Source of the DNA: Ketogulonicigenium vulgare WSH-001
Lineage (GTDB): Bacteria; Pseudomonadota; Alphaproteobacteria; Rhodobacterales; Rhodobacteraceae
Direction of reading: 5' to 3'
Assembly: GCF_000223375.1 (NCBI RefSeq)
Contig: NC_017384.1
Location: 1,738,501 to 1,802,500, forward strand
Length of the DNA: 64,000 bases
In this document: piece by piece, positions 1 to 8,645 of the stretch
Numbering within the stretch: position 1 is the stretch's first letter
Layout: every line of letters begins with the position of its first letter
Made by a program: the position numbers and the translations under genes
The notes under the pieces: model-generated
Seen by the model: only the letters and a program-made list of their open reading frames with translations
Told to the model about the DNA's origin: nothing
Database searches by the model: none

Positions 1-219
1 CGCAACGGCTTTACCGGCATGTTCATCACCCATTCGATCCCCGAGGCTGTTTATATGTCCTCGCGCGTCATCGTCATGAGCCGCCGCCCCGGCCGCATCA
101 TCGCCGATTTCCCGATCCCCTTCGCCTATCCCCGTCAGCCCGAGCTGCGCTATGATCCCGAATTCAGCCGCATCGCCGGCGAGGTGTCCGTCGCGCTACG
201 CCACGCGATTGAGGAATGA
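1..219 (+). CDS. ABC transporter ATP-binding protein, C-terminal fragment (nitrate/sulfonate/taurine type)
   Basis: Only the last 72 codons are inside the window; the frame is open to base 1. The visible part has FITHSIPEAVYMSSRVIVMS, the H-loop histidine and following D-loop-to-C-terminus region of ABC ATPases of the SsuB/TauB/ThiZ group, then a short basic tail. It would energise the permease encoded next: its TGA overlaps the permease ATG (ATGA at 216-219), so the two are translationally coupled. The Walker motifs lie outside the window. The substrate cannot be read from this fragment. Confidence 0.85.
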   Translation, partial: RNGFTGMFITHSIPEAVYMSSRVIVMSRRPGRIIADFPIPFAYPRQPELRYDPEFSRIAGEVSVALRHAIEE

Positions 220-1085
220 TTGACATGACCGAGATTGCTCCCAAAATCCGCACCGAGGCCTATGCCCCTACCCCCGTCGCGCCGCCGCGCACGCCCGCGC
301 AAAAATTCGCCGCGACCTTCCTGCCGCCTCTGATCATGGGTGTGCTGGTGGTGCTGCTCTATTGGGTGGTGCGTGAAAGCCTGCCCGCGCATCGTCAGTT
401 CCTGATGCCCTCGGCCAGCGGCATGTGGGACAAGGCGCTGTCGCAGCCCGCTGTCTGGGCGGAACTGGGCAGCCGCAGTCTGACGACGCTGACCATCGCG
501 CTGACCGGCCTTGCCTTTTCGATCCCGATCGGCATGGCGCTGGGGATCATCATGTTCCGCTTTTTCGTGATGGAGCGCGCGGTCTATCCCTTTTTGGTGG
601 CGCTGCAATCCATCCCGATCATGGCGATCATCCCGCTGATCCAGTCGGCGCTGGGCTTTGGTTTTATGCCAAAGGTGCTGATCGTCATCCTGTTCACCTT
701 TTTCGCCATTCCGACCACCTTACTGCTGGGGCTGAAAAGCCTGGACCAAGGCGTGCTGAACCTGTTCCGCCTGCAAGGCGCAAGCTGGTGGACGATGCTG
801 CGCAAAGCGGGCCTACCGTCATCCGCCCCGGCGCTGTTTGCCGGTTTTCGCATCTCGACCAGCATGGCGGTCATCGCTGCCGTCACGTCCGAGCTGTTCT
901 TTATGGCAGGCCGCGGCGGTTTGGGGCAGATGCTGGTCAACGCCAAGACAGATTTCAAATACGAACAGATGTATGCCGCGTTGATCGCCTCGGCCACGTT
1001 GTCGATCAGTATTTTCGTGGTGTTCACGCTGGTCGGGAACCGCATTTTCGCCAGCTGGTATGAAACAGCAGAACGCAAGAGCTGA
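216..1085 (+). CDS. ABC transporter permease (SsuC/ThiX family)
   Basis: A 289-residue inner-membrane protein of the BPD-transport (binding-protein-dependent) permease superfamily. After a Pro-rich cytoplasmic N-terminus (about 1-35) come roughly six hydrophobic segments. The EAA-like coupling loop lies around residues 185-205 (QGASWWTMLRKAGLP), where the ATPase docks. The start is coupled to the upstream ATPase by an ATGA overlap; an internal ATG at 225 is an alternative. Its partner substrate-binding protein follows 55 bases downstream. Family membership is firm; the transported molecule is not known. Members move nitrate, sulfonates, taurine, pyrimidine thiamine precursors and aromatic acids. 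Confidence 0.88.
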   Translation: MIDMTEIAPKIRTEAYAPTPVAPPRTPAQKFAATFLPPLIMGVLVVLLYWVVRESLPAHRQFLMPSASGMWDKALSQPAVWAELGSRSLTTLTIALTGLAFSIPIGMALGIIMFRFFVMERAVYPFLVALQSIPIMAIIPLIQSALGFGFMPKVLIVILFTFFAIPTTLLLGLKSLDQGVLNLFRLQGASWWTMLRKAGLPSSAPALFAGFRISTSMAVIAAVTSELFFMAGRGGLGQMLVNAKTDFKYEQMYAALIASATLSISIFVVFTLVGNRIFASWYETAERKS

Positions 1086-1140
1086 CGAAAAGCCCAATGG
1101 GCATAAGACGATAACATCCTCCTTCCAACAGGGAAAAGCC

Positions 1141-2286
1141 ATGAACCGCATTTTGACTGCACTGACCGCATCGGTTGCCGCATTTGCCGGCACCACTGCA
1201 TCGGCTGGCGAATTCGCCACCGCCCATTACACCACGCCCTTGGCAGACGTCTGCCCCAGCCCGTTCTATATCCAGAAAGACTGGCTGGCGCAGGCCGAAC
1301 ACGGCGGCCTTTACCAGATGATCGGTGCGGGCGGCACGATGGAATCGGGCGCCTATCGCGGCCCCTTGGGTGCGACCGGCATTGAACTGGCAATCCTCGA
1401 AGGCGGCGGCGGCATTGGCCTCGGCGATGGCGAGACGGCCTATTCCGCGCTGTTCAACGGCAATTCCAAGGCGGGCGTCATCCCGCATCTGGGCTTCCAA
1501 GAGCTGGACAACGCTTATATCTTCTCGAACCTCTTCCCGGTTGTCGGCGTCTTTGTCCCGCTGGATATCGCGCCGTCGGGCCTGATCTGGGATACCGGCA
1601 CCTATCCCGATGGCTTCCATTCGGTCGATGATCTGAAGGCGTTCGGCGAAAGCGGCGCGGGCATGATCTATGTCTCGACCATCACGCGCACTTTTGGCCT
1701 GTGGCTGGTCGAACAGGGCGTCTCGCGCGATGCCTTTGTCGAGGGTTATCGCGGCGATCTGGAAAACTTTGTCGCCAACAACGGCACTTGGCTGAACCAA
1801 GGCTTCGTCACGACCGAAGTGTTCAACCTGTCGAATGGCATGAACTGGGCCAAGCCCGTCGATGCTGTCACCGTGAACGAGCTGGGCTATCCGACGATCA
1901 CCGGCATGGTCTCGGTCGCGCAGCCCCGCCTCGAGGAGCTGGCCCCCTGTCTTGAGCTGCTGGTGCCGATCATGCAGCAGGCGGCCGTTGACTACATCAA
2001 CGACCCCGCCGAAGTGAACCAGCTCATCGCCGACTTCACTGCGGGCGGCTTCTCGGCCAGCTGGTGGCGCGCCACGCCTGAACTGAACGCCTATTCCGCA
2101 GCCGCCCAGCGCGACCGCGGTATCGTCGGTAACGGCAACAACGCCACCATCGGCGATTTCGATCTGGACCGCGCGGCTGCCATGCTGGAACTGGTCAAGC
2201 CGATGCTGGACGACCGCGCCAACCCTGATGTGACGGTGGATGATGTGGTGACCAACCGCTTTATCAACCCCGAAATCGGTCTCTGA
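1141..2286 (+). CDS. ABC transporter substrate-binding protein (NMT1/THI5-like)
   Basis: A 381-residue periplasmic binding protein that delivers ligand to the upstream permease. The start at 1141 is chosen because it gives a clear Sec signal peptide (MNRILTALTASVAAFAGTTA, cleavage near ASA/GEF). The frame is open 81 bases further upstream, but that stretch encodes polar sequence with no signal. The mature part has the two-lobe SBP composition and matches the NMT1/THI5/SsuA class only by overall pattern and by its permease and ATPase partners. No TPP-riboswitch-like leader was seen, so a thiamine-precursor role is not supported. Downstream folD begins 5 bases after its stop, so the transporter and the folate enzymes probably share a transcript. 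Confidence 0.82.
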   Translation: MNRILTALTASVAAFAGTTASAGEFATAHYTTPLADVCPSPFYIQKDWLAQAEHGGLYQMIGAGGTMESGAYRGPLGATGIELAILEGGGGIGLGDGETAYSALFNGNSKAGVIPHLGFQELDNAYIFSNLFPVVGVFVPLDIAPSGLIWDTGTYPDGFHSVDDLKAFGESGAGMIYVSTITRTFGLWLVEQGVSRDAFVEGYRGDLENFVANNGTWLNQGFVTTEVFNLSNGMNWAKPVDAVTVNELGYPTITGMVSVAQPRLEELAPCLELLVPIMQQAAVDYINDPAEVNQLIADFTAGGFSASWWRATPELNAYSAAAQRDRGIVGNGNNATIGDFDLDRAAAMLELVKPMLDDRANPDVTVDDVVTNRFINPEIGL

Positions 2287-2290
2287 CATC

Positions 2291-3145
2291 ATGGCGCTGC
2301 TGCTGGATGGCGACGCGCTTGCGGCCAAGTTACGTCAACAGATGACGGAGCGCGTCGCCGCCAGCGGCATACGCCCTGTGATGGCAACCGTGCTGGTCGG
2401 GGATAACCCGGCCAGCGAATCCTATGTCGCGCGCAAACATAAAGATTGCCGCGAAATCGGGATCGAGGCGTTGCGCATTCGCCTGCCTGCGGGGGCAAGC
2501 CCCGAACAGGTGCTGGCCGAGGTCGCCCGCCTGAACGATGACCCCAGCGTCGACGGGTTCTTTGTGCAATTTCCCCTGCCCGAGGGCCATGACGAACAGG
2601 CCATCGCCGCCGCGATCAGGCCGGACAAAGATATCGACGGCCTGCACCCCGAAAACCTTGGTCGCCTGATCACCGGTAAGGGCGGCATCCCGCCTTGCAC
2701 ACCGATGGCGGTGCTGTCGCTGCTGCGCGGGTATAATGTGCCGCTGGCGGGGAAGCATGTGGTCATCATCGGGCGCGGCTTACTGGTCGGGCGTCCGCTG
2801 GCGATGGTGCTGTCGGCCCCCGGTGTGGATGCCAGTGTCACCCTGCTGCATAGCCAGACGCCTGATATCGCAGCCTTTACCCGCAATGCCGATGTGGTGA
2901 TCGCCGCCGCTGGCCATCCAGAGCTGATCCGCGCCGATATGATCCGCGCGGGGGCCACTGTGGTTGGCGTTGGCATCACTTACGGCGATGACGGCGCGAT
3001 GGTGTCGGATATCGCGGCTGATGTCAGCGCTATCGCCGGGGCTGTAACGCCCGCCCATGGCTCGGTCGGGTCGCTGACGCGCGCGATGCTGCTGCAAAAT
3101 CTGATCAACCTCGCGCTGGAAAAACACAGCCATGCCCGCAACTGA
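2291..3145 (+). CDS. folD: FolD-type methylenetetrahydrofolate dehydrogenase/cyclohydrolase (second copy)
   Basis: A 284-residue cytoplasmic enzyme expected to oxidise 5,10-methylene-THF to methenyl-THF with NADP and hydrolyse that to 10-formyl-THF. The catalytic set is intact: Tyr45 and Lys49 in YVARK, Gln93 in VQFPLP, and Asp116 in KDIDG. The Rossmann site reads GRGLLVGRPLA. The C-terminal signature is unusual: TPAHGSVGSLTRAML in place of the common [11 protein letters not shown], which marks a subfamily distinct from the housekeeping copy at 60657-61550. It sits inside an importer operon, 5 bases after the binding protein and overlapping the IclR gene by 14 bases, so its C1 unit probably comes from the imported substrate (inference). 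Confidence 0.92.
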   Translation: MALLLDGDALAAKLRQQMTERVAASGIRPVMATVLVGDNPASESYVARKHKDCREIGIEALRIRLPAGASPEQVLAEVARLNDDPSVDGFFVQFPLPEGHDEQAIAAAIRPDKDIDGLHPENLGRLITGKGGIPPCTPMAVLSLLRGYNVPLAGKHVVIIGRGLLVGRPLAMVLSAPGVDASVTLLHSQTPDIAAFTRNADVVIAAAGHPELIRADMIRAGATVVGVGITYGDDGAMVSDIAADVSAIAGAVTPAHGSVGSLTRAMLLQNLINLALEKHSHARN

Positions 3146-3923
3146 CGAAAACCGCGCCCTGTTCGAGGACGACAAGGAAATCTCGCTAACGCTGGCGCGT
3201 GGGCTGGATCTGATCGAGGCCTTTGCCGGGGACGAGCGGCGCCTGTCGATCCCCGAACTGGCCGCCCGCACGGGCATGAACCGCACCGTCGTGCGCCGCC
3301 TTGTGCGTACGCTGGAGAAAAAGGGCTATGCCAGCGCCGATCGCGGCCAATACGAGCTGACCCCCCATATCCTGCGCCTGATCCGCGGCTTTATCGAGGG
3401 GCGCAGCCTGCCCCAGATCGTCCACCCGCTGCTGCGCGCCGCCGCCGAGGATATCGGCGAATCCGTCAGCTTTGCCATGCTGGACGATACCGAGGCCGTC
3501 TATGTCGCCCATGCCTTTTTGCCCGCACGTTTCACGCTGAACATGGTCACCGTCGGCTCGCGCGCGCCGCTGTTGCCGACCGCCGTGGGACGTGTGATCG
3601 TCGCCTTTTTGCCCGATATCGAGCGCAGCGCGATCCTGTCGCGTCTGTCGCCGCAGGCCCATACGCCCCAGACCGAAACCGATGCCGCGCGGCTGGATGC
3701 GATCTTTGCCGATTGCCGCCGCCTTGACTATTGCATGGCCGACGGCGAATATGTCGAAGGGGTCGCCTCGCTGGCCGTGCCGGTCTTCGACGGGATGCGC
3801 CGCGTGACGGGGGCGCTGTCGATCATCTTCCCGACCCACGGCCATGACGCGACCGAGATCGCCGAAAAGCTGGCCCCCCGTATGCAGGCAACCGCCTCGG
3901 CCTTGGGGAGTGCGCTGCAGTGA
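3132..3923 (+). CDS. IclR family transcriptional regulator
   Basis: A 263-residue regulator. The N-terminal winged helix-turn-helix spans about residues 15-75 (LARGLDLIEAFAGDERRLSI, then PELAARTGMNRTVVRRLVRT). The C-terminal IclR effector domain covers about 80-260, with the usual glycine/proline turn (PTAVGRVIVAFLP). It overlaps the upstream folD by 14 bases and the downstream FolD-like gene by 4 (ATGA), so it is embedded in the operon it probably controls. IclR proteins commonly respond to aromatic or small organic acids, often the substrate or first intermediate of the linked pathway. The ligand here is unknown, and no operator could be assigned. Confidence 0.92.
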   Translation: MPATDENRALFEDDKEISLTLARGLDLIEAFAGDERRLSIPELAARTGMNRTVVRRLVRTLEKKGYASADRGQYELTPHILRLIRGFIEGRSLPQIVHPLLRAAAEDIGESVSFAMLDDTEAVYVAHAFLPARFTLNMVTVGSRAPLLPTAVGRVIVAFLPDIERSAILSRLSPQAHTPQTETDAARLDAIFADCRRLDYCMADGEYVEGVASLAVPVFDGMRRVTGALSIIFPTHGHDATEIAEKLAPRMQATASALGSALQ

Positions 3924-4759
3924 CCACGATCTTCACCGGCTTTGATCTGGCGGCGGATATTTTGCAGGGGGTCCGCGCCGATATCGCCACGCTGGGCCGC
4001 GCACCCGTGTGTGTGACGCTGTTTGACGACAGCAGCGCCCCCGCCCGCGCCTATCTGAACCGGCAGATCACGCTGGCGCGAGGCGCTGGGATCGATCTGC
4101 GCCCGATGGGATACGCCGATGCACAGTTAGCGCAGCTTGCGGCGGATGCGCGTGTCGACGCCATCGCGACGCTTTATCCGCTGCCATCTGGCCTGACGCC
4201 GATGGGTGCCGCACAGGCGATTGGCGGGGGCAAAGATATCGACGGCCAGCATCCCAACCATGCAGGCCCGCTGCTGCTGGGCGATGGAACGCTGCGCCCC
4301 GCCGCCACCGCGCAGGCCAGCCTGATCTGCGCCCGTGCGATCCTCGGCGATCTTGCGGGGGCCGAGATTGTGCTGATCGGTGCCTCGCGCCTGATCGGGC
4401 GACCACTGGCAATGCTGCTGCTGGACGCGGGCGCGACGGTGACCACCTGCCATATCCAGACCCGCGATCTGGCGCGCCATACCCGCGCCGCCGATCTGGT
4501 GATCAGCGCCGCTGGCGTACCCGCATTGTTGACAGCTGACAACATTGCCAAAGGCGGCCGCATTCTGGATCTGGCCATTATTCCAAAAGACGGCAGCCTT
4601 GTGGGCGATGCCGATCTGCCGTCGCTGATGGGGCACGCCGCGCTGGTCTCGGCGGTGCCCGATGGCGTCGGCCCCGTCACCACCGCCTGTCTTTTTGCGA
4701 ATATCGCAGCGGCTGCAAAAAGCCGCGCGATGAACCTCCCCCTCCTCCAACAGGATTAA
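3920..4759 (+). CDS. FolD-like protein lacking cyclohydrolase catalytic residues
   Basis: A 279-residue homologue of FolD aligned end to end with the two other copies in this window. The nucleotide-binding segment (GASRLIGRPLAMLLL) and the Asp of KDIDG (Asp108) are kept. The catalytic lysine of the YxxxK motif is Gln49 (YLNRQ), and the glutamine of VQxPLP is Leu85 (TLYPLP). Lys is essential for cyclohydrolase chemistry in characterised FolD/MTHFD enzymes, so this protein is probably not a cyclohydrolase. It may be a dehydrogenase only, or act on a different folate or non-folate substrate. It is coupled to iclR by ATGA and is followed after 4 bases by a secreted protein. Degradation to a non-functional copy is unlikely because the frame and fold motifs are intact. 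Confidence 0.85.
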   Translation: MTTIFTGFDLAADILQGVRADIATLGRAPVCVTLFDDSSAPARAYLNRQITLARGAGIDLRPMGYADAQLAQLAADARVDAIATLYPLPSGLTPMGAAQAIGGGKDIDGQHPNHAGPLLLGDGTLRPAATAQASLICARAILGDLAGAEIVLIGASRLIGRPLAMLLLDAGATVTTCHIQTRDLARHTRAADLVISAAGVPALLTADNIAKGGRILDLAIIPKDGSLVGDADLPSLMGHAALVSAVPDGVGPVTTACLFANIAAAAKSRAMNLPLLQQD

Positions 4760-4763
4760 CCCT

Positions 4764-5378
4764 ATGAAAAAGCTCATTGCCTCTTTCGCCATTGCGGCCA
4801 GTATCGCCGCCCCCGTTTTTGCCGATACCGAAGTGCGCCCCGGCGTGTTCTTTGCGGGCACCGTCGAGACCGCAGGCAGCGACCGCGCTGTCATGCAAGA
4901 TCTGATCTTTGATCTGGCCACCGCTTGGGCCGTTTGCGACCGCGACGCGATGGCGAATGCCATCACCGATGACGTCTCGTTCTCGTATCCGACCAGCGCC
5001 GTGAATGGCCGCGAGGCGATCATGGCCGACCTCGAAGCGTTCTGCGGCGCGGCGACCGATACCAGCCTCTACTTCCCCGCCGATGCCTTTTACATTGACG
5101 TGGACACCGGCCGCATCGCCGCCGAAGTGCAATTCCGCACCTTTCAGCGCGGCAACCGTCAGGTCGTGAACGATGTGTGGATCGCCACCGTCACGGATGG
5201 CAAGGTCAGCGTCATCAAAGAATATCTGGATGGCCGCGTGAAGGATCTGCAGGCCCAAGGCGTGCTGCAACTGGAAGAAAGCCCCGACTTCCTGACCCCC
5301 TGGCCGCCCCGCACCGAGGCCTGGGCCAGCTGCTTCCCGATCGTGCGGGCCGCGCCCACCAACGACTGCGTGCAGTAA
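4764..5378 (+). CDS. Secreted SnoaL/NTF2-like protein of unknown function
   Basis: A 204-residue protein with a clear Sec signal peptide (MKKLIASFAIAASIAAPVFA, cleavage before DTEVRPG). The region of about 45-155 has the pattern of a SnoaL-like/NTF2 fold: a helix with CDRDAMANAITDDVSFSYP, then alternating strands ending in VWIATVTDGKVSVIKEYLDG. A C-terminal extension carries two cysteines (CFPIVRAAPTNDCVQ) that could form a disulfide in the periplasm. SnoaL folds include cyclases, dehydratases and non-catalytic ligand binders, so no reaction is assigned. It is the last gene of the transporter/FolD operon and converges with the DMT gene only 6 bases away. Confidence 0.65.
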   Translation: MKKLIASFAIAASIAAPVFADTEVRPGVFFAGTVETAGSDRAVMQDLIFDLATAWAVCDRDAMANAITDDVSFSYPTSAVNGREAIMADLEAFCGAATDTSLYFPADAFYIDVDTGRIAAEVQFRTFQRGNRQVVNDVWIATVTDGKVSVIKEYLDGRVKDLQAQGVLQLEESPDFLTPWPPRTEAWASCFPIVRAAPTNDCVQ

Positions 5379-5384
5379 GGCAGA

Positions 5385-6272
5385 TCAGGCGCGCCGCGCC
5401 ACGATCAGCCCGATAATGATGACGATGGCTCCGCCGGCCGTGTAAACGGTCGGCACCTCGTCAAAGAACACATAGCCCATAACGGTCGCAAAGATCAGCG
5501 ACAGATAACCCAGCGGTGCGAGTTTGCTGGCAGGGGCCAGTTGATAGCCGCGCAGATAGCAATATTGCGCCACCTGCGCGATGATGCCGATCCCCAGCAG
5601 ATGCGGCAGGTGATGCAATGCCACCGGCTGCCAGACGAAAAACGCAGGGATCGCGGTGAACAGCGTCAGTCCGACGGTATAGAACACCATCATCACGGTG
5701 GTATTCTCGCCCTTGAGCGCGCGGGTCTGGATCGTTGCCATCGCACCAAACAAGATTGCGCCCCCCGCAAAGGCGTAACCCAGCAAATGGTCTTGCGCCT
5801 CGCCCATGCCGGTCAGGCTGGGCAGCAGCATGACGCCGACGCCCATCAGCCCCAGCGCCGCACCCGCCCAGCGCCAGCCGGTCACACGCTCGGACAGTAA
5901 AAAGATCGCCATGACCATGACGATCAGCGGCCGCAAAAAGCCGATCGCATTGGCGGTGGCCAGCGGCAGGATCGTCAGCGCCCCCCAGTTGCAAGACAGC
6001 GCGACCGCGTTGCAGGTGACGCGGAACACATTGCGTTTCACGTTGCGGGTCTGCCGGATCACCCGCCAATGCCGCAGCACCAGCGGCAGCACGGCAACCA
6101 GCCCGACGAGCGAGCGGAAGAACACCATCTGCACCGCCGGAAAATCGACACCGCCCTTTTTCACCATCACCGTCATGGCACTGACCAGCGCCATATCCAG
6201 CAGCACCCATGTCATCCCCTGCCGCATCTCGGCGGCAGAGGTCTGATCATCAAGGGCAGTGGCGGGCTTCAT
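5385..6272 (-). CDS. DMT superfamily transporter, EamA family
   Basis: A 295-residue inner-membrane protein with about ten hydrophobic segments in two EamA repeats. Typical glycine-rich membrane motifs are present (RWAGAALGLMGVGVMLLP; APLGYLSLIFATVMGYVFFDE). EamA proteins usually export metabolites such as amino acids, sugars or nucleosides. Its ATG directly follows the TAA of the PIG-L gene (TAAATG at 6270-6275 read on the minus strand), so it is translated from the same message as the deacetylase and the ROK regulator. It may export or exchange a product of that pathway (inference). The gene ends against the oppositely oriented SnoaL-like gene, with no obvious terminator between. Confidence 0.88.
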   Translation of the reverse strand: MKPATALDDQTSAAEMRQGMTWVLLDMALVSAMTVMVKKGGVDFPAVQMVFFRSLVGLVAVLPLVLRHWRVIRQTRNVKRNVFRVTCNAVALSCNWGALTILPLATANAIGFLRPLIVMVMAIFLLSERVTGWRWAGAALGLMGVGVMLLPSLTGMGEAQDHLLGYAFAGGAILFGAMATIQTRALKGENTTVMMVFYTVGLTLFTAIPAFFVWQPVALHHLPHLLGIGIIAQVAQYCYLRGYQLAPASKLAPLGYLSLIFATVMGYVFFDEVPTVYTAGGAIVIIIGLIVARRA

Positions 6273-8627
6273 TTACGCGGGCTGGATCAGGTTCGCCATC
6301 AACCGGAAGGCGCCTGGCACAAGGCGGTCCATCTGGTGGTGCAGCACCAGCGCGGTATGCGTGTGCCGCCCCTTGCCGATGCGGCCGGTGACCAGCGATC
6401 CCAGCAGCGGCTGCTCGTCCGGGTCGGACATGGCCAGCAGCGGCTGGTAGACCTGATCCCAAGACGACAGGAAATAGAGGCCCCGTTCCTTGTCCCACCC
6501 GTCGAAATCCGCATGGGTGATGGTGTTCGGGCCCGCCAACAGGTCGTGATCAGGCTCAAGAATCGTCACCGGCGCACCCGGCCGCGTCACCCGCCAGCGC
6601 AGCGAGGGGCTGCCGACGACCATGTGCGCGGGCGTTGTCTCGTCCGGTTTCCAATTGTCCCAGGGGCGGTGATAGAGCGTCACCAGATTGCCGCCCGCAT
6701 GGACCCAGGCGCGCAGATCGGCGGTTGCGGCGGCCAGATCGGGGCGCAGGCCAAAGGTAAAGATGCCGACCACAAGCGTATCAAAGCCCGCAAAGCCATT
6801 GGCGCGCGCGGCATCGAACGCCTCGGCATCCAGATCGACCACATCGACGCCCATCCGCTCGAGCCACAGGCCAACGCGATCCGCGCCGCCGCCGATGTAA
6901 CCCACGCGGCCGTCAGGGATTTTCAGATCGAGGGCGAGGATATCCACCCCCGCAGGCACGACCTGCGCCAAGCGGCCGATATGGCCGTAGTTGATCGGTT
7001 TCGCCTGCCATCCTGCAGCGCCTGCGACGGAAATCGGCAGGCGGGTTTTGCCGGGCGCAAGGCCGCTTGCGGTCAAGGTGACATGCCCGTCCGCATTTTC
7101 AACCGTCAGCCCGTCAATCGACCCAAGCCCCAGCGACGCGGCAGAAGCGGTGCCGGTCATCGCGAAATGGACGGGCTGCGGGTCATTCAGGTTTACCAGC
7201 ACCGCATCCGCCGATGGTGTGACCGAGGCAGCCGGTTGCAGCAGCGGCTCTTCCTCGAGGTCTACCGGCAGGGCAAAGGTGATACCGCCCACCTCGACCG
7301 TGACGCTAGCCGCCAAAATGCCGTTGCCGCCAAGGCGCGCCCATCCGGGCAAATAGCGGCTAGCGGGCGACAGATCGGCGGGGACAGCAAGGGTCAGCAG
7401 ATGCAGGCCGTCACGCTCCTCACTGCCGCCCTTTTGCGCGATGCCGTCGCTGGCGGCGGCGGCAATACCGCGCAAGGTGGCATGGCCCGCATTCACCCAG
7501 ACCGCCAGCGTCGCGCTGCGCCCCGGCACCAGCGGATCTTGCAGCCATGCGGCCACATCGACCCCAGCGGCAAGAGCCAGCGCCGCCTCGACCTCGGCGA
7601 TTTTCTGGCGGATGCGGTGGCCGTGCAGAGCGTCGAAATCAGCGCCCATGGGCGCAGAAAACGCTTTATGCGCGGCGACCAGCGCCGTGATCATGGCCTG
7701 ATCATCAGGGAAAGCGGCGCGGGCCTTTGCGATTTCAGATGCCGCAAGCGCCAGTTCCGCAGGCGCACCGGCGACGTCGGCCAGCGCCCCGAGCGTGGCG
7801 GGCAGGCCGTCGAGGATATCCCCCTCGGGGGCGGTACCGTGCAGTGCCCAGTGGCGGCGCGGGGTGGCGCGCCACGTGCCCATGCCCTGCGAGGCATGAT
7901 ACCCGCGCGACGCCTCGCCAATCTGGTCATAACGCATGCCGCTGACCGGATCGAACCCCTCGACCCGCACATCCACCGTTGCGGGCGGCGGCGGCAGCTC
8001 ATCGTCATAGGTCGAGCCACCGCCCGACCACGCAGGCAGGTAATATTTCGCGACGCGCCAGGGCGCGAGGCCGTCAACCTCATAGGTGGGATCGGCCGCA
8101 AGGGCGAGGGCCGCCTCGGCCGCTTCGGTCATGGCGCGATGGTGGCCGTGCTGGCCCGGCACATCGAGGAAAGTCGGCAGCACGATATCGGGACGGTATT
8201 CGCGGTAAGCCCGCACAAGGCGGTCGATGACGCGCGCGCGGCCCCAGCGTTCCAGCGTGTCCTTGCCGTCCTTGGAAAAGCCGAAATCATGCACCGGATC
8301 GACGGGGCCATGACCCAGCCATGCGATATCCGCATCAATGACGCGGGCCGATTCCTCAAGCTCGCGCGAGCGGACAAGGCCCAGCGCCGCGCCGCGCTCG
8401 GGCCCCAGTGCGTTCTGGCCGCCCTCGCCGCGCGTGGAACAGGCGATCACAACGCGCATATTACGACCAAAGCTGAACCAGGCCAGCAGCTCGGTCTGTT
8501 CATCATCCGGATGCGCCCCCGTGTTCATCATCGTCACGGTCGAGCCAAGGCGCCCCAGCGCCCGCGCCAGACGCACCATGCGCGGATCAGCGATCCTGCG
8601 GAACAAACGGTTGCGATCAGTCAGCAT
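6273..8627 (-). CDS. Large PIG-L family N-deacetylase with C-terminal GATase-like domain
   Basis: A 784-residue predicted cytoplasmic protein with no signal peptide. The N-terminal PIG-L (LmbE) domain runs from about 30 to 300. It has the zinc motif AHPDDE at 38-43 (His39, Asp42 as ligand/base) and the second His cluster GQHGHH at 158-163. PIG-L enzymes remove acyl groups from amino sugars or related N-acyl compounds. Residues of about 340-540 look like beta-sandwich repeats. Residues of about 555-784 resemble a class-I glutamine-amidotransferase/ThuA-like Rossmann domain (GYIGGGADRVGLWLERMGVD, then FDTLVVG). It lies 18 bases downstream of the ROK gene and abuts the DMT gene. The family call is firm. 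The substrate is unknown; a sugar conjugate imported by the divergent ABC system is inferred. Confidence 0.85.
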   Translation of the reverse strand: MLTDRNRLFRRIADPRMVRLARALGRLGSTVTMMNTGAHPDDEQTELLAWFSFGRNMRVVIACSTRGEGGQNALGPERGAALGLVRSRELEESARVIDADIAWLGHGPVDPVHDFGFSKDGKDTLERWGRARVIDRLVRAYREYRPDIVLPTFLDVPGQHGHHRAMTEAAEAALALAADPTYEVDGLAPWRVAKYYLPAWSGGGSTYDDELPPPPATVDVRVEGFDPVSGMRYDQIGEASRGYHASQGMGTWRATPRRHWALHGTAPEGDILDGLPATLGALADVAGAPAELALAASEIAKARAAFPDDQAMITALVAAHKAFSAPMGADFDALHGHRIRQKIAEVEAALALAAGVDVAAWLQDPLVPGRSATLAVWVNAGHATLRGIAAAASDGIAQKGGSEERDGLHLLTLAVPADLSPASRYLPGWARLGGNGILAASVTVEVGGITFALPVDLEEEPLLQPAASVTPSADAVLVNLNDPQPVHFAMTGTASAASLGLGSIDGLTVENADGHVTLTASGLAPGKTRLPISVAGAAGWQAKPINYGHIGRLAQVVPAGVDILALDLKIPDGRVGYIGGGADRVGLWLERMGVDVVDLDAEAFDAARANGFAGFDTLVVGIFTFGLRPDLAAATADLRAWVHAGGNLVTLYHRPWDNWKPDETTPAHMVVGSPSLRWRVTRPGAPVTILEPDHDLLAGPNTITHADFDGWDKERGLYFLSSWDQVYQPLLAMSDPDEQPLLGSLVTGRIGKGRHTHTALVLHHQMDRLVPGAFRLMANLIQPA

Positions 8628-8645
8628 TCTATCCCTCGTATCCTG

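Noticed and set aside
1..2286. Thiamine-precursor (HMP) transporter
   Set aside because: Only the broad THI5-like family fits. No TPP riboswitch-like leader or thi genes are seen, and the neighbours are FolD enzymes and IclR.
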